DNA of 64,000 nucleotides from Bacillota bacterium. Its GTDB lineage: Bacteria > Bacillota > Clostridia > Peptostreptococcales > Anaerovoracaceae. Numbering within the stretch: the stretch's first letter is position 1; every line of letters starts with the position of its first letter. The position numbers and the translations under genes were made by a program. Below, one piece after another: positions 24,095 to 32,196 of the stretch. The DNA lies in NCBI GenBank assembly GCA_017437745.1, contig JAFRYI010000007.1:124001-188000 (forward strand), read 5' to 3'. The notes beneath the pieces are model-generated. The model saw only the letters and a list, made by a program, of their open reading frames with translations, did no database searches and had not been told where the DNA came from.

Positions 24095-25930
24095 ATGTTC
24101 GACATTAAAGAGGAACTTAAGAAGCTTCCCGACAGTCCGGGCTGCTACCTGCACAAGGATGAGTTCGGGAACATCATATACGTCGGCAAGGCTGTAAACC
24201 TCAAGAACAGGGTGCGGCAGTATTTCCAGTCGCCTAAGAACCAGACGCCCAAGACCCGCGAGATGGTCAAGCACATCGCGGAGTTCGAGTACATAGCGGC
24301 CGGCTCCGAGATGGAAGCGCTGATCCTGGAGTGCAACCTTATAAAGCGCTACCGCCCCAAGTACAACATACTTCTGCGCGACGACAAGACCTACCCGTAC
24401 GTAAAGGTCACGCTTAAGGAAGAGTGGCCCAGGGTGCTTAAGACGCGCCGTCTGGAGAACGATGGCTCCAAGTATTTCGGACCCTTCGCGGACGCGGGAT
24501 CCGTAAACGTCATAATCGACCTGCTGAACTCCCTTTACAGCCTTAAACGCTGCAACGCGAGGAGCTTTCCTGTGGGTCACACACCGTGCCTCAATTACCA
24601 CATACACCAATGCCGAGGCATCTGCACCGGCACCGTCGACAGAGAAGAATACATGGAGTCCGTGGATAAGGCGGTGGCTTTTCTTTCCGGCAGGGACAAC
24701 AGCCTTAAGAAAGAGCTTAAGGAGGAGATGGAGCGCGCCTCTGCGGAGATGCGTTTCGAGGATGCCGCGAAGCTCCGCGATCACCTTACTGCCATAGAAT
24801 CGCTGTCGGAAAGGCAGCGTGTGGTGCTGTCGCATCCGGAGGATCTGGACGTGCTGCTGGTCGTAAGCGGTCTGGCAGGCGCCCACGTGCTGTTGTTTAC
24901 GGTACGCGGCGGAAAGCTGTCCGGCAGGGAGAGCTTCTTCCTTGGCGACACCGCAGGCGAGGCGGAAGGCTACCTGGTCGCGGAATTCATAAAAAGATAT
25001 TACTCGGAGAGTCTTACGGTCCCCAAAGAGATACTGCTTGCCCAGATGCCGCCGGAAAAGGAACTTCTGGAAGAGTGGCTGTCCGGCATGAGAGGCTCAT
25101 CGGTTAGTTTCCTGGTGCCTATGCGCGGCGAGAAACGCGCTCTGATGGACGTCGTACGCAAGGACGCGGAAGTGATGCTGCGCGACATAGACGAAAGGGC
25201 AAAGCGCCAGCAGGAGAAGGACGACGCGCTCCGTCAGCAGCTTATCCGGGTGTTCGGAGAAGATCTCGGAAGCAGGCTGAACAGAGTGGAATCTTACGAC
25301 ATATCGCACATACAGGGCGTCGACAGCGTAGGCGCAATGGTGGTGTTCGAGGACGGTCGCCCCAGCAAGAAAGCATACAGACGATTTAAGATAAGGACCA
25401 TAGAGGGCAACGACGATACCGCGAGCCTTACGGAGGTGCTGTTCCGCCGCTTCAGGAAAGCGAAGGAGGGCGACCCGGGCTTTGCGCAGCTTCCGGACGC
25501 TGTATTCATGGACGGCGGAGCGGGGCAGGTGAACGCCGCAAAGGACGTGCTCTTCGCTCTGGGACTCGACGTTCCGGTGGCAGGCATGGTGAAGGATGAC
25601 AAGCACCGCACCAGGGCTCTGCTCTACGAAGGTACCGAGTATCCGCTCGAGGGCATGCGCGAACTGTTCGCGTACTGCGGCAGGCTCCAGGAGGAGGTCC
25701 ACCGCTTCGCTATAGAGTACCACAGAAGCCTGCGCGGAAAGGCCGTGAAGCGTTCCGTGCTGGACAACGTTCCCGGCATAGGAGAAAAGCGCAAGCTGTC
25801 GCTTCTAAACACTTTCGGCAGCGTGGACGGCATAAAGGCGGCGTCTAAAGAGGATCTGGCCAAGGCGCCGGGCATGAACGCCAGGGCAGCGGAGCAGGTC
25901 TTCGAGTACTTCGCGGATAAAAAAGACTGA
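24095..25930 (+). CDS. uvrC: Excinuclease ABC subunit C
   Basis: A 611-residue nucleotide-excision-repair endonuclease. The N-terminal GIY-YIG domain starts at PGCYLHKDEFGNIIYVGKA and makes the 3' incision. A UVR (UvrB-binding) segment is near residue 205-240 (LKEEMERASAEMRFEDAAKLRDHL). The RNase H-like 5'-incision domain includes ESYDISHIQG and VFMDGGAGQ. A C-terminal helix-hairpin-helix pair includes NVPGIGEKRKLSLL and APGMNARAAEQV. I chose the ATG at 24095 as the family N-terminus (MFDIKEELKKLPDSPG). No Shine-Dalgarno sequence precedes it, and the frame upstream runs into the structured element, so an earlier start is unlikely. uvrA and uvrB are not in the window. Confidence 0.95.
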   Translation: MFDIKEELKKLPDSPGCYLHKDEFGNIIYVGKAVNLKNRVRQYFQSPKNQTPKTREMVKHIAEFEYIAAGSEMEALILECNLIKRYRPKYNILLRDDKTYPYVKVTLKEEWPRVLKTRRLENDGSKYFGPFADAGSVNVIIDLLNSLYSLKRCNARSFPVGHTPCLNYHIHQCRGICTGTVDREEYMESVDKAVAFLSGRDNSLKKELKEEMERASAEMRFEDAAKLRDHLTAIESLSERQRVVLSHPEDLDVLLVVSGLAGAHVLLFTVRGGKLSGRESFFLGDTAGEAEGYLVAEFIKRYYSESLTVPKEILLAQMPPEKELLEEWLSGMRGSSVSFLVPMRGEKRALMDVVRKDAEVMLRDIDERAKRQQEKDDALRQQLIRVFGEDLGSRLNRVESYDISHIQGVDSVGAMVVFEDGRPSKKAYRRFKIRTIEGNDDTASLTEVLFRRFRKAKEGDPGFAQLPDAVFMDGGAGQVNAAKDVLFALGLDVPVAGMVKDDKHRTRALLYEGTEYPLEGMRELFAYCGRLQEEVHRFAIEYHRSLRGKAVKRSVLDNVPGIGEKRKLSLLNTFGSVDGIKAASKEDLAKAPGMNARAAEQVFEYFADKKD

Positions 25931-25932
25931 AC

Positions 25933-25954
25933 AGGCCTGAGATTCCGGGCTTTT
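25933..25954 (+). terminator. Weak putative terminator after uvrC
   Basis: GCCTG (25935-25939) with CGGGC (25946-25950), loop agattc, followed by TTTT. A second small hairpin AAGCC-ttcg-GGCTT lies at 25971-25984, just before the next gene. Confidence 0.4.
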
Positions 25955-25998
25955 CAAAATATTAAACCATAAGCCTTCGGGCTTGAACGGAGGGTCAT

Positions 25999-26925
25999 AT
26001 GTGGTGGCTTTGGATCATCATCGTTCTGTTAGTGCTGTGCGTCGCGGCAACGGTGGGGATATTCGTATTTACGTTCTACAACCCGCCTAAGATGCGTCAG
26101 GACGACTACTATCTGCCGGAGGGGCACACCGCCGAACCGTACAAGGACGAGATCTACAAACTGATCGATAGGATCAAAGAAGTCCCGTGCGAGGAAGTGC
26201 GGATAAAGTCCTTCGACGGGCTCCGGCTGCGCGGCAGGTACTACCACTCGACCGAAGGCGCGCCGCTGTTCATCTGCTGCCACGGCTACAGAAGCACCGC
26301 GTTCAAGGACTTTTCCGGAGGTTCAAAATACCTGCTGGACAGGGGCTTCAATGTGCTTCTGATAGACGAGAGAGCGCACGGCGAGAGCGAAGGAAACGTA
26401 ATCAGTTTCGGCATCAACGAACGGCAGGACGTTCTGGAGTGGGCCCGCTGGGCAAGGAAGCGCTTCGGTCCCGTGCCGATGTATCTGTTCGGTATTTCCA
26501 TGGGGGCGGCCACGGTGCTTCTGGCATGCGAACTTGACTTCCCGTCCAGCCTGCGCGGAATAGTGGCGGACTGCCCGTATTCCTCGCCCAGAAAGATAAT
26601 AGTCAACACCGCCGCCGGCATGCACATCCCCGGCTGGACGCTGATATTCGCCAGGATAGGCGCCGCCGTGCTGGGCAGGTTCAAGCTTACGGACATAGAC
26701 GCGTCCGAATGCGTTAAGAACACCAGGGTGCCCATACTTATCATCCACGGAGAAGCCGACAGCTTCGTGCCTGCGTACATGAGCGAAGGCCCCGCGGAGG
26801 CCAACCCGGAGATGGTAAAGCGCATCACCGTAAAGGGCGCGGACCACGCGCTCAGTTTCCTGGTGGATCCCGAAAAATACAAGGCTGCAGTGGAAGAATT
26901 CATCCACAGGACCTTGTACAAATAG
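25999..26925 (+). CDS. Membrane-anchored alpha/beta hydrolase
   Basis: A 308-residue serine hydrolase. One N-terminal transmembrane helix (about residues 3-26) is followed by the catalytic domain, probably outside the cytoplasm. Nucleophile Ser167 lies in GISMGA (GxSxG), the acid is in HGEADSFVP, and the catalytic His is in GADHALS near the C-terminus; CCHGYRST is the oxyanion region. The overall layout resembles the BAAT/YqkD-type hydrolases of Firmicutes, whose substrates are mostly unknown. The start follows GGAGGG. A shared terminator lies at 26966. Confidence 0.88.
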   Translation: MWWLWIIIVLLVLCVAATVGIFVFTFYNPPKMRQDDYYLPEGHTAEPYKDEIYKLIDRIKEVPCEEVRIKSFDGLRLRGRYYHSTEGAPLFICCHGYRSTAFKDFSGGSKYLLDRGFNVLLIDERAHGESEGNVISFGINERQDVLEWARWARKRFGPVPMYLFGISMGAATVLLACELDFPSSLRGIVADCPYSSPRKIIVNTAAGMHIPGWTLIFARIGAAVLGRFKLTDIDASECVKNTRVPILIIHGEADSFVPAYMSEGPAEANPEMVKRITVKGADHALSFLVDPEKYKAAVEEFIHRTLYK

Positions 26926-26965
26926 TTCCGGAGGGCCGCAGGCCACGGATCGTGTTTCAGACATT

Positions 26966-26998
26966 AAAAGACCCCGCGTCTCAGCGGGGCCTTTTTTA
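26966..26998. terminator. Bidirectional terminator between convergent genes
   Basis: The stem aaaagaccccgc...gcggggcctttt has one mismatch and loop gtctca; there is a T run on the plus strand and an A run on the other side. It separates the hydrolase (plus) from the FAD oxidoreductase (minus). Confidence 0.9.
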
Positions 26999-27019
26999 TT
27001 CGTTCGGTTTACGTTTGGT

Positions 27020-28405
27020 CTAGGCTTTCTTGTACTTCTCCGCCAGTCTCCTTGCCACGTGCACTCCGCTCGCGGAAGCCTGCGACAGGCTGTGGGTAAC
27101 GCCGGAGCCGTCGCCCAGCATATACAGACCCTTTACCGGAGTCTCCAGGTTGCCGTCCACTTCCACGGTGGAATTGTAGAACTTTACTTCCACGCCGTAG
27201 AGCAGGGTGTCGTCGTTGGCGGTGCCCGGAGCTATCTTGTCCAGGGCGTAGATCATCTCTATGATGTCGTCCAGCTGGCGCTTGGGCATTACCAGGGCAA
27301 GATCGCCCGGCGTAGCGTTGAGCGTAGGCATGGTGAAGCTCTTTGCCATGCGGCTGGCGTTGGAACGGTGGCCTTTTATAAGGTCTCCGAAGCGCTGCAC
27401 CAGAACTCCGCCGCCCAGCATGTTGGACAGCCTTGCTATGGACTCGCCGTACTCGTTGCTGTTGTGGAAGGGCTCGGTAAAGCGGCTCGCCACCAGCAGC
27501 GCGAAGTTGGTGTTTTCAGTGCGCAGCGAAGGATCTGCGTAGCTGTGGCCGTTAACGGTAACTATGCCGTTGGTGTTCTCGGATACTACCTCGCCGTAGG
27601 GGTTCATGCAGAAGGTGCGCACGCGGTCCCCGTACTTTTCCGTAATGTAGACCAGCTTGCTCTCGTAGACCTCGTCCGTAATGTGCTTGAATATCTCCGC
27701 CGGAAGCTCCACGCGCAGACCGAGGTCCACGCGGTTGCTCTTTGTGGGAATGTCCAGCTTTGCGCAGATCTCCTGACCCATCTTCGAACCGCTGCGTCCC
27801 ATCGCGAGCACCAGGTCCGTGCAGGAGAATTCCTCGCCGCCGCTGGTTCTTACTATGAAACCTTCTTCAGTCTTTTCCAGGGATTCCAGCGACGTGCGGA
27901 ATCGGAACTCCGCTTCCTTTTTTACGTACTCGAAGATGTTCCCCAGGATCTTTACGTTCCTGTCGGTGCCCAGATGCCTTACTTTAGCGTCCAGAAGGTG
28001 CAGGCCGTGCCTTAATGCCAGAGTCTTAAGCTCCTTGTTTTCGGTGGAGTAGAGGACCGCTTCGGATCCTCCCATGCTGCAGAGCACGCTGTCCACGTAC
28101 TCCATCAGCTCCATGGCCTTGTCTTCCCCTACGTAAACGTGCAAATCACCACCGAAGCTGGTGGTGATATTGTACTTTCCGTCGGACAGCGAACCTGCTC
28201 CGCCGTATCCGTTCATGATATGGCACGGATTGCAGCGTATGCATTTTTCCGTAAGTCCCTTAGCAATAGGACAAGCGCGCTCTTCGAGGGGCGCGCCTTT
28301 TTCCATAACAAGAACACTGGCGCCGCAGTTAAGCTTCGTTAGCTCGTAAGCCATGAAGACTCCGGCTGCTCCTGCACCTACGATGATGATATCGTAGTGT
28401 TTCAT
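27020..28405 (-). CDS. FAD-dependent oxidoreductase of the uncharacterised COG2509-like group
   Basis: A 461-residue flavoprotein. The N-terminal Rossmann motif is IIVGAGAAGVFMAYEL, and the C-terminal FAD motif is GLYMLGDGSGVTHSLSQA. Four cysteines near residues 45-62 (ACPIAKGLTEKCIRCNPC) are a feature of this group and might bind metal or be redox active. The reaction is not established for the family. The start follows GAGGAG. It lies 58 nt after the DUF1292 gene and probably shares its transcript, ending at the terminator at 26966. Confidence 0.85.
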   Translation of the reverse strand: MKHYDIIIVGAGAAGVFMAYELTKLNCGASVLVMEKGAPLEERACPIAKGLTEKCIRCNPCHIMNGYGGAGSLSDGKYNITTSFGGDLHVYVGEDKAMELMEYVDSVLCSMGGSEAVLYSTENKELKTLALRHGLHLLDAKVRHLGTDRNVKILGNIFEYVKKEAEFRFRTSLESLEKTEEGFIVRTSGGEEFSCTDLVLAMGRSGSKMGQEICAKLDIPTKSNRVDLGLRVELPAEIFKHITDEVYESKLVYITEKYGDRVRTFCMNPYGEVVSENTNGIVTVNGHSYADPSLRTENTNFALLVASRFTEPFHNSNEYGESIARLSNMLGGGVLVQRFGDLIKGHRSNASRMAKSFTMPTLNATPGDLALVMPKRQLDDIIEMIYALDKIAPGTANDDTLLYGVEVKFYNSTVEVDGNLETPVKGLYMLGDGSGVTHSLSQASASGVHVARRLAEKYKKA

Positions 28406-28463
28406 TTTTTTCTCCTCGCCGTCTGTAAAAGGCGGCCGGTGATGCTGCCGGTCCGCGCCGGTA

Positions 28464-28742
28464 TTACTCCTCGTCGGTGAGCTCTTCGAACACCTTTACG
28501 ACCTTGTCGAATTCGTCGTCGTCCTCGATGTCGATAAGCTCGAACTCTTCGTCGGAAACTTCCTTGTAACCGTAGAGATATACGTCATCGGAATCGTCGT
28601 CCGGAATCAGAGCGATGTACTCTTTTCCGTCGACATCGAAGATGCCCATTATCTCGGCTTCTACTTCCGTGCCGTCTTCGAACTCAAGAGTTATGAATTC
28701 TGCTTCTTCCTCGATAGCGTGATCGTGCTTAACGTCTGCCAT
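28464..28742 (-). CDS. DUF1292 domain protein
   Basis: A 92-residue very acidic cytoplasmic protein. The core ITLEFEDGTEVEAEIMGIFDVDGKEYIALIP is the DUF1292 (YrzB-like) pattern common in Firmicutes, where it is often near the cell-division or alanyl-tRNA/Holliday-junction genes; its function is unknown. The start follows AAAGGAGAA. It lies 32 nt after the foldase gene. Confidence 0.9.
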   Translation of the reverse strand: MADVKHDHAIEEEAEFITLEFEDGTEVEAEIMGIFDVDGKEYIALIPDDDSDDVYLYGYKEVSDEEFELIDIEDDDEFDKVVKVFEELTDEE

Positions 28743-28774
28743 TTTAATTCTCCTTTATAAAAACTATTGTGCGC

Positions 28775-29818
28775 TTATTTGAATTCTGCCGATTCCAGCA
28801 GCTTGTTGCTCATCTTTTCGTACATGATGATCGCCTTGATGTAGGGCATTCCGAAGGCCTTCTCGTACTCGGAGTAGTCGTCGGTGTCGTTCAGGTCCTT
28901 GAAGTACTCGGATACTTCGTCCGTGCTTACGGTGTATCCGAGCTTCTCGGCCACGGCCTGGTAGATCAGGTTGAACTTGGCGCCCTCTACGGCCTCTTCC
29001 TTGTACTTGGTGCGGAAGTCTTCCACGGACTCCGCTATCTTATAGTACTGCAGGAAGGAGTTGATCTCTATGTTGGACCCTGCCGCGTAGCCCTCGTAGT
29101 AGTTGAGCCTGAGGTCGGTCAGATAGTCGACCATCTCCTGCGGGATCTCCTTCAGCCAGGTGGAGTTTTCCAGAACGTGATCCTCTACGAGGACGGTCTT
29201 CATGTTCTCCTCGGCTTCGGCCGCGGTCTGCCATCCGTAGTTGGAATAGAGGTTGGTCGCGACGAAATCGTCGTTCCACTCCGCGTTAACGTACTCGACT
29301 ATGTTGTTGATCTTGATGTTGAAGACAGCGGCCTTTCCGGCAAGATCCGCGTTGCTGTAGTCCTCGGGGAAGGTGACGTTGATGTCGAATATCTCTCCGG
29401 GGAAGTGTCCTATCAGCTGTTCCAGGAAACCTTCTATGTAGTTGGTAACGCCAATGGTGACTACCGTTCCCTGGCCGCCTGTGCTTCCGCCCTCGAACTC
29501 CACGCCGTCTACGCTTCCGATGTAGTCTATGTTAAGGGAGTCGCCGTCGACGACCGCGCGGTCGTAGATGTCCTTGGTGTTCGGATAGTAGGCCAGGAAC
29601 ATGGCGATCTGCTCGTCGATCTGCGACTTATCGATGGATATCTTTTCGATGTCCGGGAGCTGCACGTAGTCGGATGCCTTGATGCCGTTCCAGTAGCCGT
29701 TCTCGTCGTAGGGCTTGCTGTGGCTGAACTTGGTGTTGGTCTCGTTATTGCTGCCGCACGCGCAGAGCGCGATGCAAAGGACCAGCATGAGGGATATTAT
29801 CTTCAGTGTCTTTTTCAT
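28775..29818 (-). CDS. Trigger-factor-like FKBP peptidyl-prolyl isomerase, lipoprotein
   Basis: About 347 residues. The signal peptide ends in a lipobox with Cys21 (ALCAC), so the protein is lipid-anchored outside the membrane. Residues about 85-175 form an FKBP/trigger-factor PPIase domain (GDSLNIDYIGSVDGVEFEGG, then NVTFPEDYSNADLAGKAAVFNIKI). The helical C-terminal region resembles the trigger factor chaperone arms. It lacks the ribosome-binding N-terminal domain, which fits folding of exported proteins instead of nascent chains. I chose the ATG at 29818 because GGAG lies 9 nt upstream; a TTG at 29833 is less likely. The promoter is at 29854. Confidence 0.88.
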   Translation of the reverse strand: MKKTLKIISLMLVLCIALCACGSNNETNTKFSHSKPYDENGYWNGIKASDYVQLPDIEKISIDKSQIDEQIAMFLAYYPNTKDIYDRAVVDGDSLNIDYIGSVDGVEFEGGSTGGQGTVVTIGVTNYIEGFLEQLIGHFPGEIFDINVTFPEDYSNADLAGKAAVFNIKINNIVEYVNAEWNDDFVATNLYSNYGWQTAAEAEENMKTVLVEDHVLENSTWLKEIPQEMVDYLTDLRLNYYEGYAAGSNIEINSFLQYYKIAESVEDFRTKYKEEAVEGAKFNLIYQAVAEKLGYTVSTDEVSEYFKDLNDTDDYSEYEKAFGMPYIKAIIMYEKMSNKLLESAEFK

Positions 29819-29853
29819 GTTTGTTTTCTCCAAGATTTATTGCTTTACAAGAC

Positions 29854-29862
29854 ATTATACCA
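29854..29862 (-). promoter_or_regulatory. Extended -10 promoter of the foldase-DUF1292-FAD unit
   Basis: On the minus strand TGG-TATAAT, a perfect -10 with TG extension. The -35 position (CATAGC) is poor. The start site would be about 30 nt before the ATG. Confidence 0.65.
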
Positions 29863-29902
29863 CAAAATGTGTAAATGCTATGAAGAATTCGGCAACGCCG
29901 CG

Positions 29903-30490
29903 TCAAATATGTGACGGAATGCGCTCCCAGCGCGCCGGGCGGCCTTCTTCGAATTCTATGACGTAGCCTTCGCCGTTGCAGGGCTGGATCTCGTACCAGT
30001 TGAGTCCGGTGTCCGGGAAGAAGCGGCCGAACAGCATGGCTATGCTGCCGCCGTGGCACACGACCATGGCGTCGCGGTCTTTTTTCAGAACGGATTCCAG
30101 TCCTCTGAGCAGGCGGGCCATCATCATGTTTCCGCTCTCCCCGCCGGGGCAGCGCTCCTTCATCTGGTCGCCGCTTATCCACGCCTGATACTCCGGTGTG
30201 TCCTTCAGTTCGTTGTAGCTTTTGCCCTCGAAGATCCCGAAGTCCATCTCGCGGAAGGATCTCCTTATTTTGTGAGGAACGTCTCCGAAGAGTATCTTAA
30301 GGGTCTGCTCCGTGCGCAGAAGCCCCGTGGTGTAGACGTCAAGAGATGTGACGTCCGGGTATCCGCCCGCCAGGCGCTTTTCCTCCAGCAGTCTTTCGCC
30401 CTCAGGGGAGAGGGGCATGTCCGTTACGCCGCAGTAGGTGTGCGTTACGTTGGCGTCCGTCTGTCCGTGTCTTAAAAGATATAGTTTCAT
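29903..30490 (-). CDS. cobC: Histidine phosphatase, probable alpha-ribazole phosphatase
   Basis: A 195-residue phosphoglycerate-mutase-superfamily enzyme. The phosphohistidine motif LRHGQT has His8 at the N-terminus, the second catalytic His is in VVCHGGSIAML, and FREMDFGIFEGK gives the acid. The position as last gene of a cobT-cobU-cobS cluster supports dephosphorylation of alpha-ribazole phosphate or of adenosylcobalamin-5'-phosphate. The start at 30490 overlaps the preceding stop by 4 nt, so it is translationally coupled. From sequence alone, a general sugar-phosphate phosphatase cannot be excluded. Confidence 0.85.
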   Translation of the reverse strand: MKLYLLRHGQTDANVTHTYCGVTDMPLSPEGERLLEEKRLAGGYPDVTSLDVYTTGLLRTEQTLKILFGDVPHKIRRSFREMDFGIFEGKSYNELKDTPEYQAWISGDQMKERCPGGESGNMMMARLLRGLESVLKKDRDAMVVCHGGSIAMLFGRFFPDTGLNWYEIQPCNGEGYVIEFEEGRPARWERIPSHI

Positions 30491-30900
30491 GGTTTTATGG
30501 TCTTGGGTATTCCGCAGAATAGCCTCGTGACTTCCTCCGCGTTCTGAGCAAGAGCGGTAAGCGTGCGTCCGCAGAGCTCGCGCCAGGCTCTGAGCTCCGG
30601 GTCCGCGGGCACCACGCCGCAGAATATGTCGTCCATTATTATGACCAGCGGTCCGTGCGCGCCTCCGGAGAAGTCGCAGACTCCGTCCGCGCAGGATTGA
30701 TCTCCGCCGAAGTCCGTTTGGGGGGCTGTTCCGTTGCGCAGGCAGCGCATCACGTATCTTTCGTAGTGGGTAAGGCAGACCGCGGAAAAGTCCGGATCCG
30801 CGTCTTCCGTGCACTCGAAGATCTCCGTCTCCGCCAGTCCGTATTTCTTAACGGCGTAGTCCAGCTTTCCCTGGAAGGCGCCTCCTGTTACCAGTTCCAT
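30487..30900 (-). CDS. Short CobU/CobP-like protein with altered P-loop
   Basis: A 137-residue protein in the cobalamin cluster. The N-terminus MELVTGGAFQGKLDYA aligns with the start of CobU kinases, but the P-loop serine/threonine after Lys is Leu, and the whole protein is shorter than a normal ~180-residue CobU. The rest keeps a central hydrophobic strand (GPLVIIMDDIFCGVVP) like the Walker B/guanylate region and the RAWRELCGRTLTALAQ helix typical of the family. It may be a specialised or degenerate kinase, perhaps acting on cobinamide salvage. The canonical CobU is encoded two genes upstream. It starts 10 nt after cobS and overlaps cobC by 4 nt. Confidence 0.75.
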   Translation of the reverse strand: MELVTGGAFQGKLDYAVKKYGLAETEIFECTEDADPDFSAVCLTHYERYVMRCLRNGTAPQTDFGGDQSCADGVCDFSGGAHGPLVIIMDDIFCGVVPADPELRAWRELCGRTLTALAQNAEEVTRLFCGIPKTIKP

Positions 30901-30910
30901 GCTATCTCCT

Positions 30911-31654
30911 TTACAGCCACGCGGTGAGCGCCAGCGCGACCACGGCGCAGGCTTCGCCTATGGTAAGGGCGCTCCCGGAAATGTCCCCGGACATGCCGCC
31001 CAGATTATGCCTTATGACAAGCACCACTACCAGAGCGCTTACGGCCCCGGTCGCCACGGATACGCCCTGCAGACCGCAGAGGACGACGCCCAGTACGCAG
31101 CAGATGACGGCAAGCGCTATGCAGAACGCCGCGCAGCCTTTGCTCTTCTGGTCGTTTATCTTTCCCGAATAGCCGCTGGTCTTGAGCGGCGCGAAGCTGA
31201 GCACGCAGGCGGAGATGACGGCTCTTACCGCCACCGGTATCAGAAGCAGCGCCCACAGCGTTGCCATGTACTGAATCTGCAGCCACGAGGCAAGCGTAAA
31301 GATGCCCAGCACTACCGTGCAGATGATCGCGAAGGATCCCGCGTGCGAATCCTTAAGTATCTCTATGCGCTTCTCCCGGTCTTTAAAGGACAGCACCGCG
31401 TCCGCGCAGTCCATGAAGCCGTCGATGTGCATGAATCCCGTAAGGAGCCACGGCAGCACCGCGGTGAGCGCCAGTCCTACGAACTGCAGATGCAGCACGG
31501 CGCAGAGCTTGTAGATCCCCAGCCATATGCCGCCCACGATCAGCCCTATGAACGGATAAGCGGCCAGCATCTCGGTCTTCTTGGATTCGTCCCACTTTTT
31601 TGACGGGCAGGGCAGGGCAAGGAACATCATCCATGCCATGAAAAACGGTGTCAT
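30911..31654 (-). CDS. cobS: Adenosylcobinamide-GDP ribazoletransferase
   Basis: A 247-residue integral membrane enzyme joining adenosylcobinamide-GDP to alpha-ribazole, the final assembly step of cobalamin. Five to six hydrophobic helices are visible, and the acidic catalytic segment GFMHIDGFMDCADAVLSF is the family hallmark, followed by KDSHAGSFAII. I chose the start at 31654 (MTPFFMAWMMFLALPC), which overlaps the cobU stop by 4 nt and has GGAG upstream; the frame is open further but lacks family sequence. Confidence 0.95.
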   Translation of the reverse strand: MTPFFMAWMMFLALPCPSKKWDESKKTEMLAAYPFIGLIVGGIWLGIYKLCAVLHLQFVGLALTAVLPWLLTGFMHIDGFMDCADAVLSFKDREKRIEILKDSHAGSFAIICTVVLGIFTLASWLQIQYMATLWALLLIPVAVRAVISACVLSFAPLKTSGYSGKINDQKSKGCAAFCIALAVICCVLGVVLCGLQGVSVATGAVSALVVVLVIRHNLGGMSGDISGSALTIGEACAVVALALTAWL

Positions 31655-32196
31655 AAAGGAAGCTCTCCTTTGTACATTACAGGTATTCCTCCGCTTATCT
31701 CGGCCACGGCGTCGCAACAGCGAGCCAGGGTCCTGTCGCAGAGGGCAAGGGCTTTCTGGTATTCCACGGTATATCCGGAATACCTTTCCGCCCCGGAGTA
31801 TATGAAATCGCTTACGAATACGGCGTTCCTGACGCTTTTCGCGAAGTTTTCCAGCGCCTTCGCGGTGCGTTCGCCGGCTTCGGGATCCGCGTCCGGTCTG
31901 TCCGGAGAGTACATCTCGTTTATCAACAGCGCCGTGACGCTGTCCAGAATGTAGGTGCCGTTCTCCGGGTCGCTGCTTTTTAGGCATTCCAAAAGGTCAC
32001 GGGGCTGCTCCAGGGTAATGAAGTTCTTGCCCTCGCGGCTCTTCCGATGCCTTTTTATGCGGAGCCTGTCCTCGTCGTCGTAGGCCTGCATTGTGGCAAC
32101 GTAGTAGAGTGGGCCTCCCTTCGCCAGCGCCAGGCAGCAGTCCTCGGCTATGGTGGATTTTCCGTTCTTGCAGCCTCCGGAAATGAATACCGTCAT
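31651..32196 (-). CDS. cobU: Adenosylcobinamide kinase / adenosylcobinamide-phosphate guanylyltransferase
   Basis: A 181-residue bifunctional kinase/guanylyltransferase. The P-loop is GGCKNGKST at residues 7-15. The guanylylated-histidine region reads IKRHRKSREGKNFITLEQP, and TYILDSVTALLINEM supplies the Walker B-like strand. The start at 32196 overlaps the cobT stop by 4 nt (ATGA), and the stop overlaps cobS by 4 nt, so the three genes form a tightly coupled unit. Confidence 0.93.
   Translation of the reverse strand: MTVFISGGCKNGKSTIAEDCCLALAKGGPLYYVATMQAYDDEDRLRIKRHRKSREGKNFITLEQPRDLLECLKSSDPENGTYILDSVTALLINEMYSPDRPDADPEAGERTAKALENFAKSVRNAVFVSDFIYSGAERYSGYTVEYQKALALCDRTLARCCDAVAEISGGIPVMYKGELPL

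Noticed and set aside
30911..31987. Longer start for cobS (358 codons)
   Set aside because: The extra N-terminal part is arginine-rich sequence overlapping cobU in another frame; the family N-terminus and ribosome binding site are at 31654.
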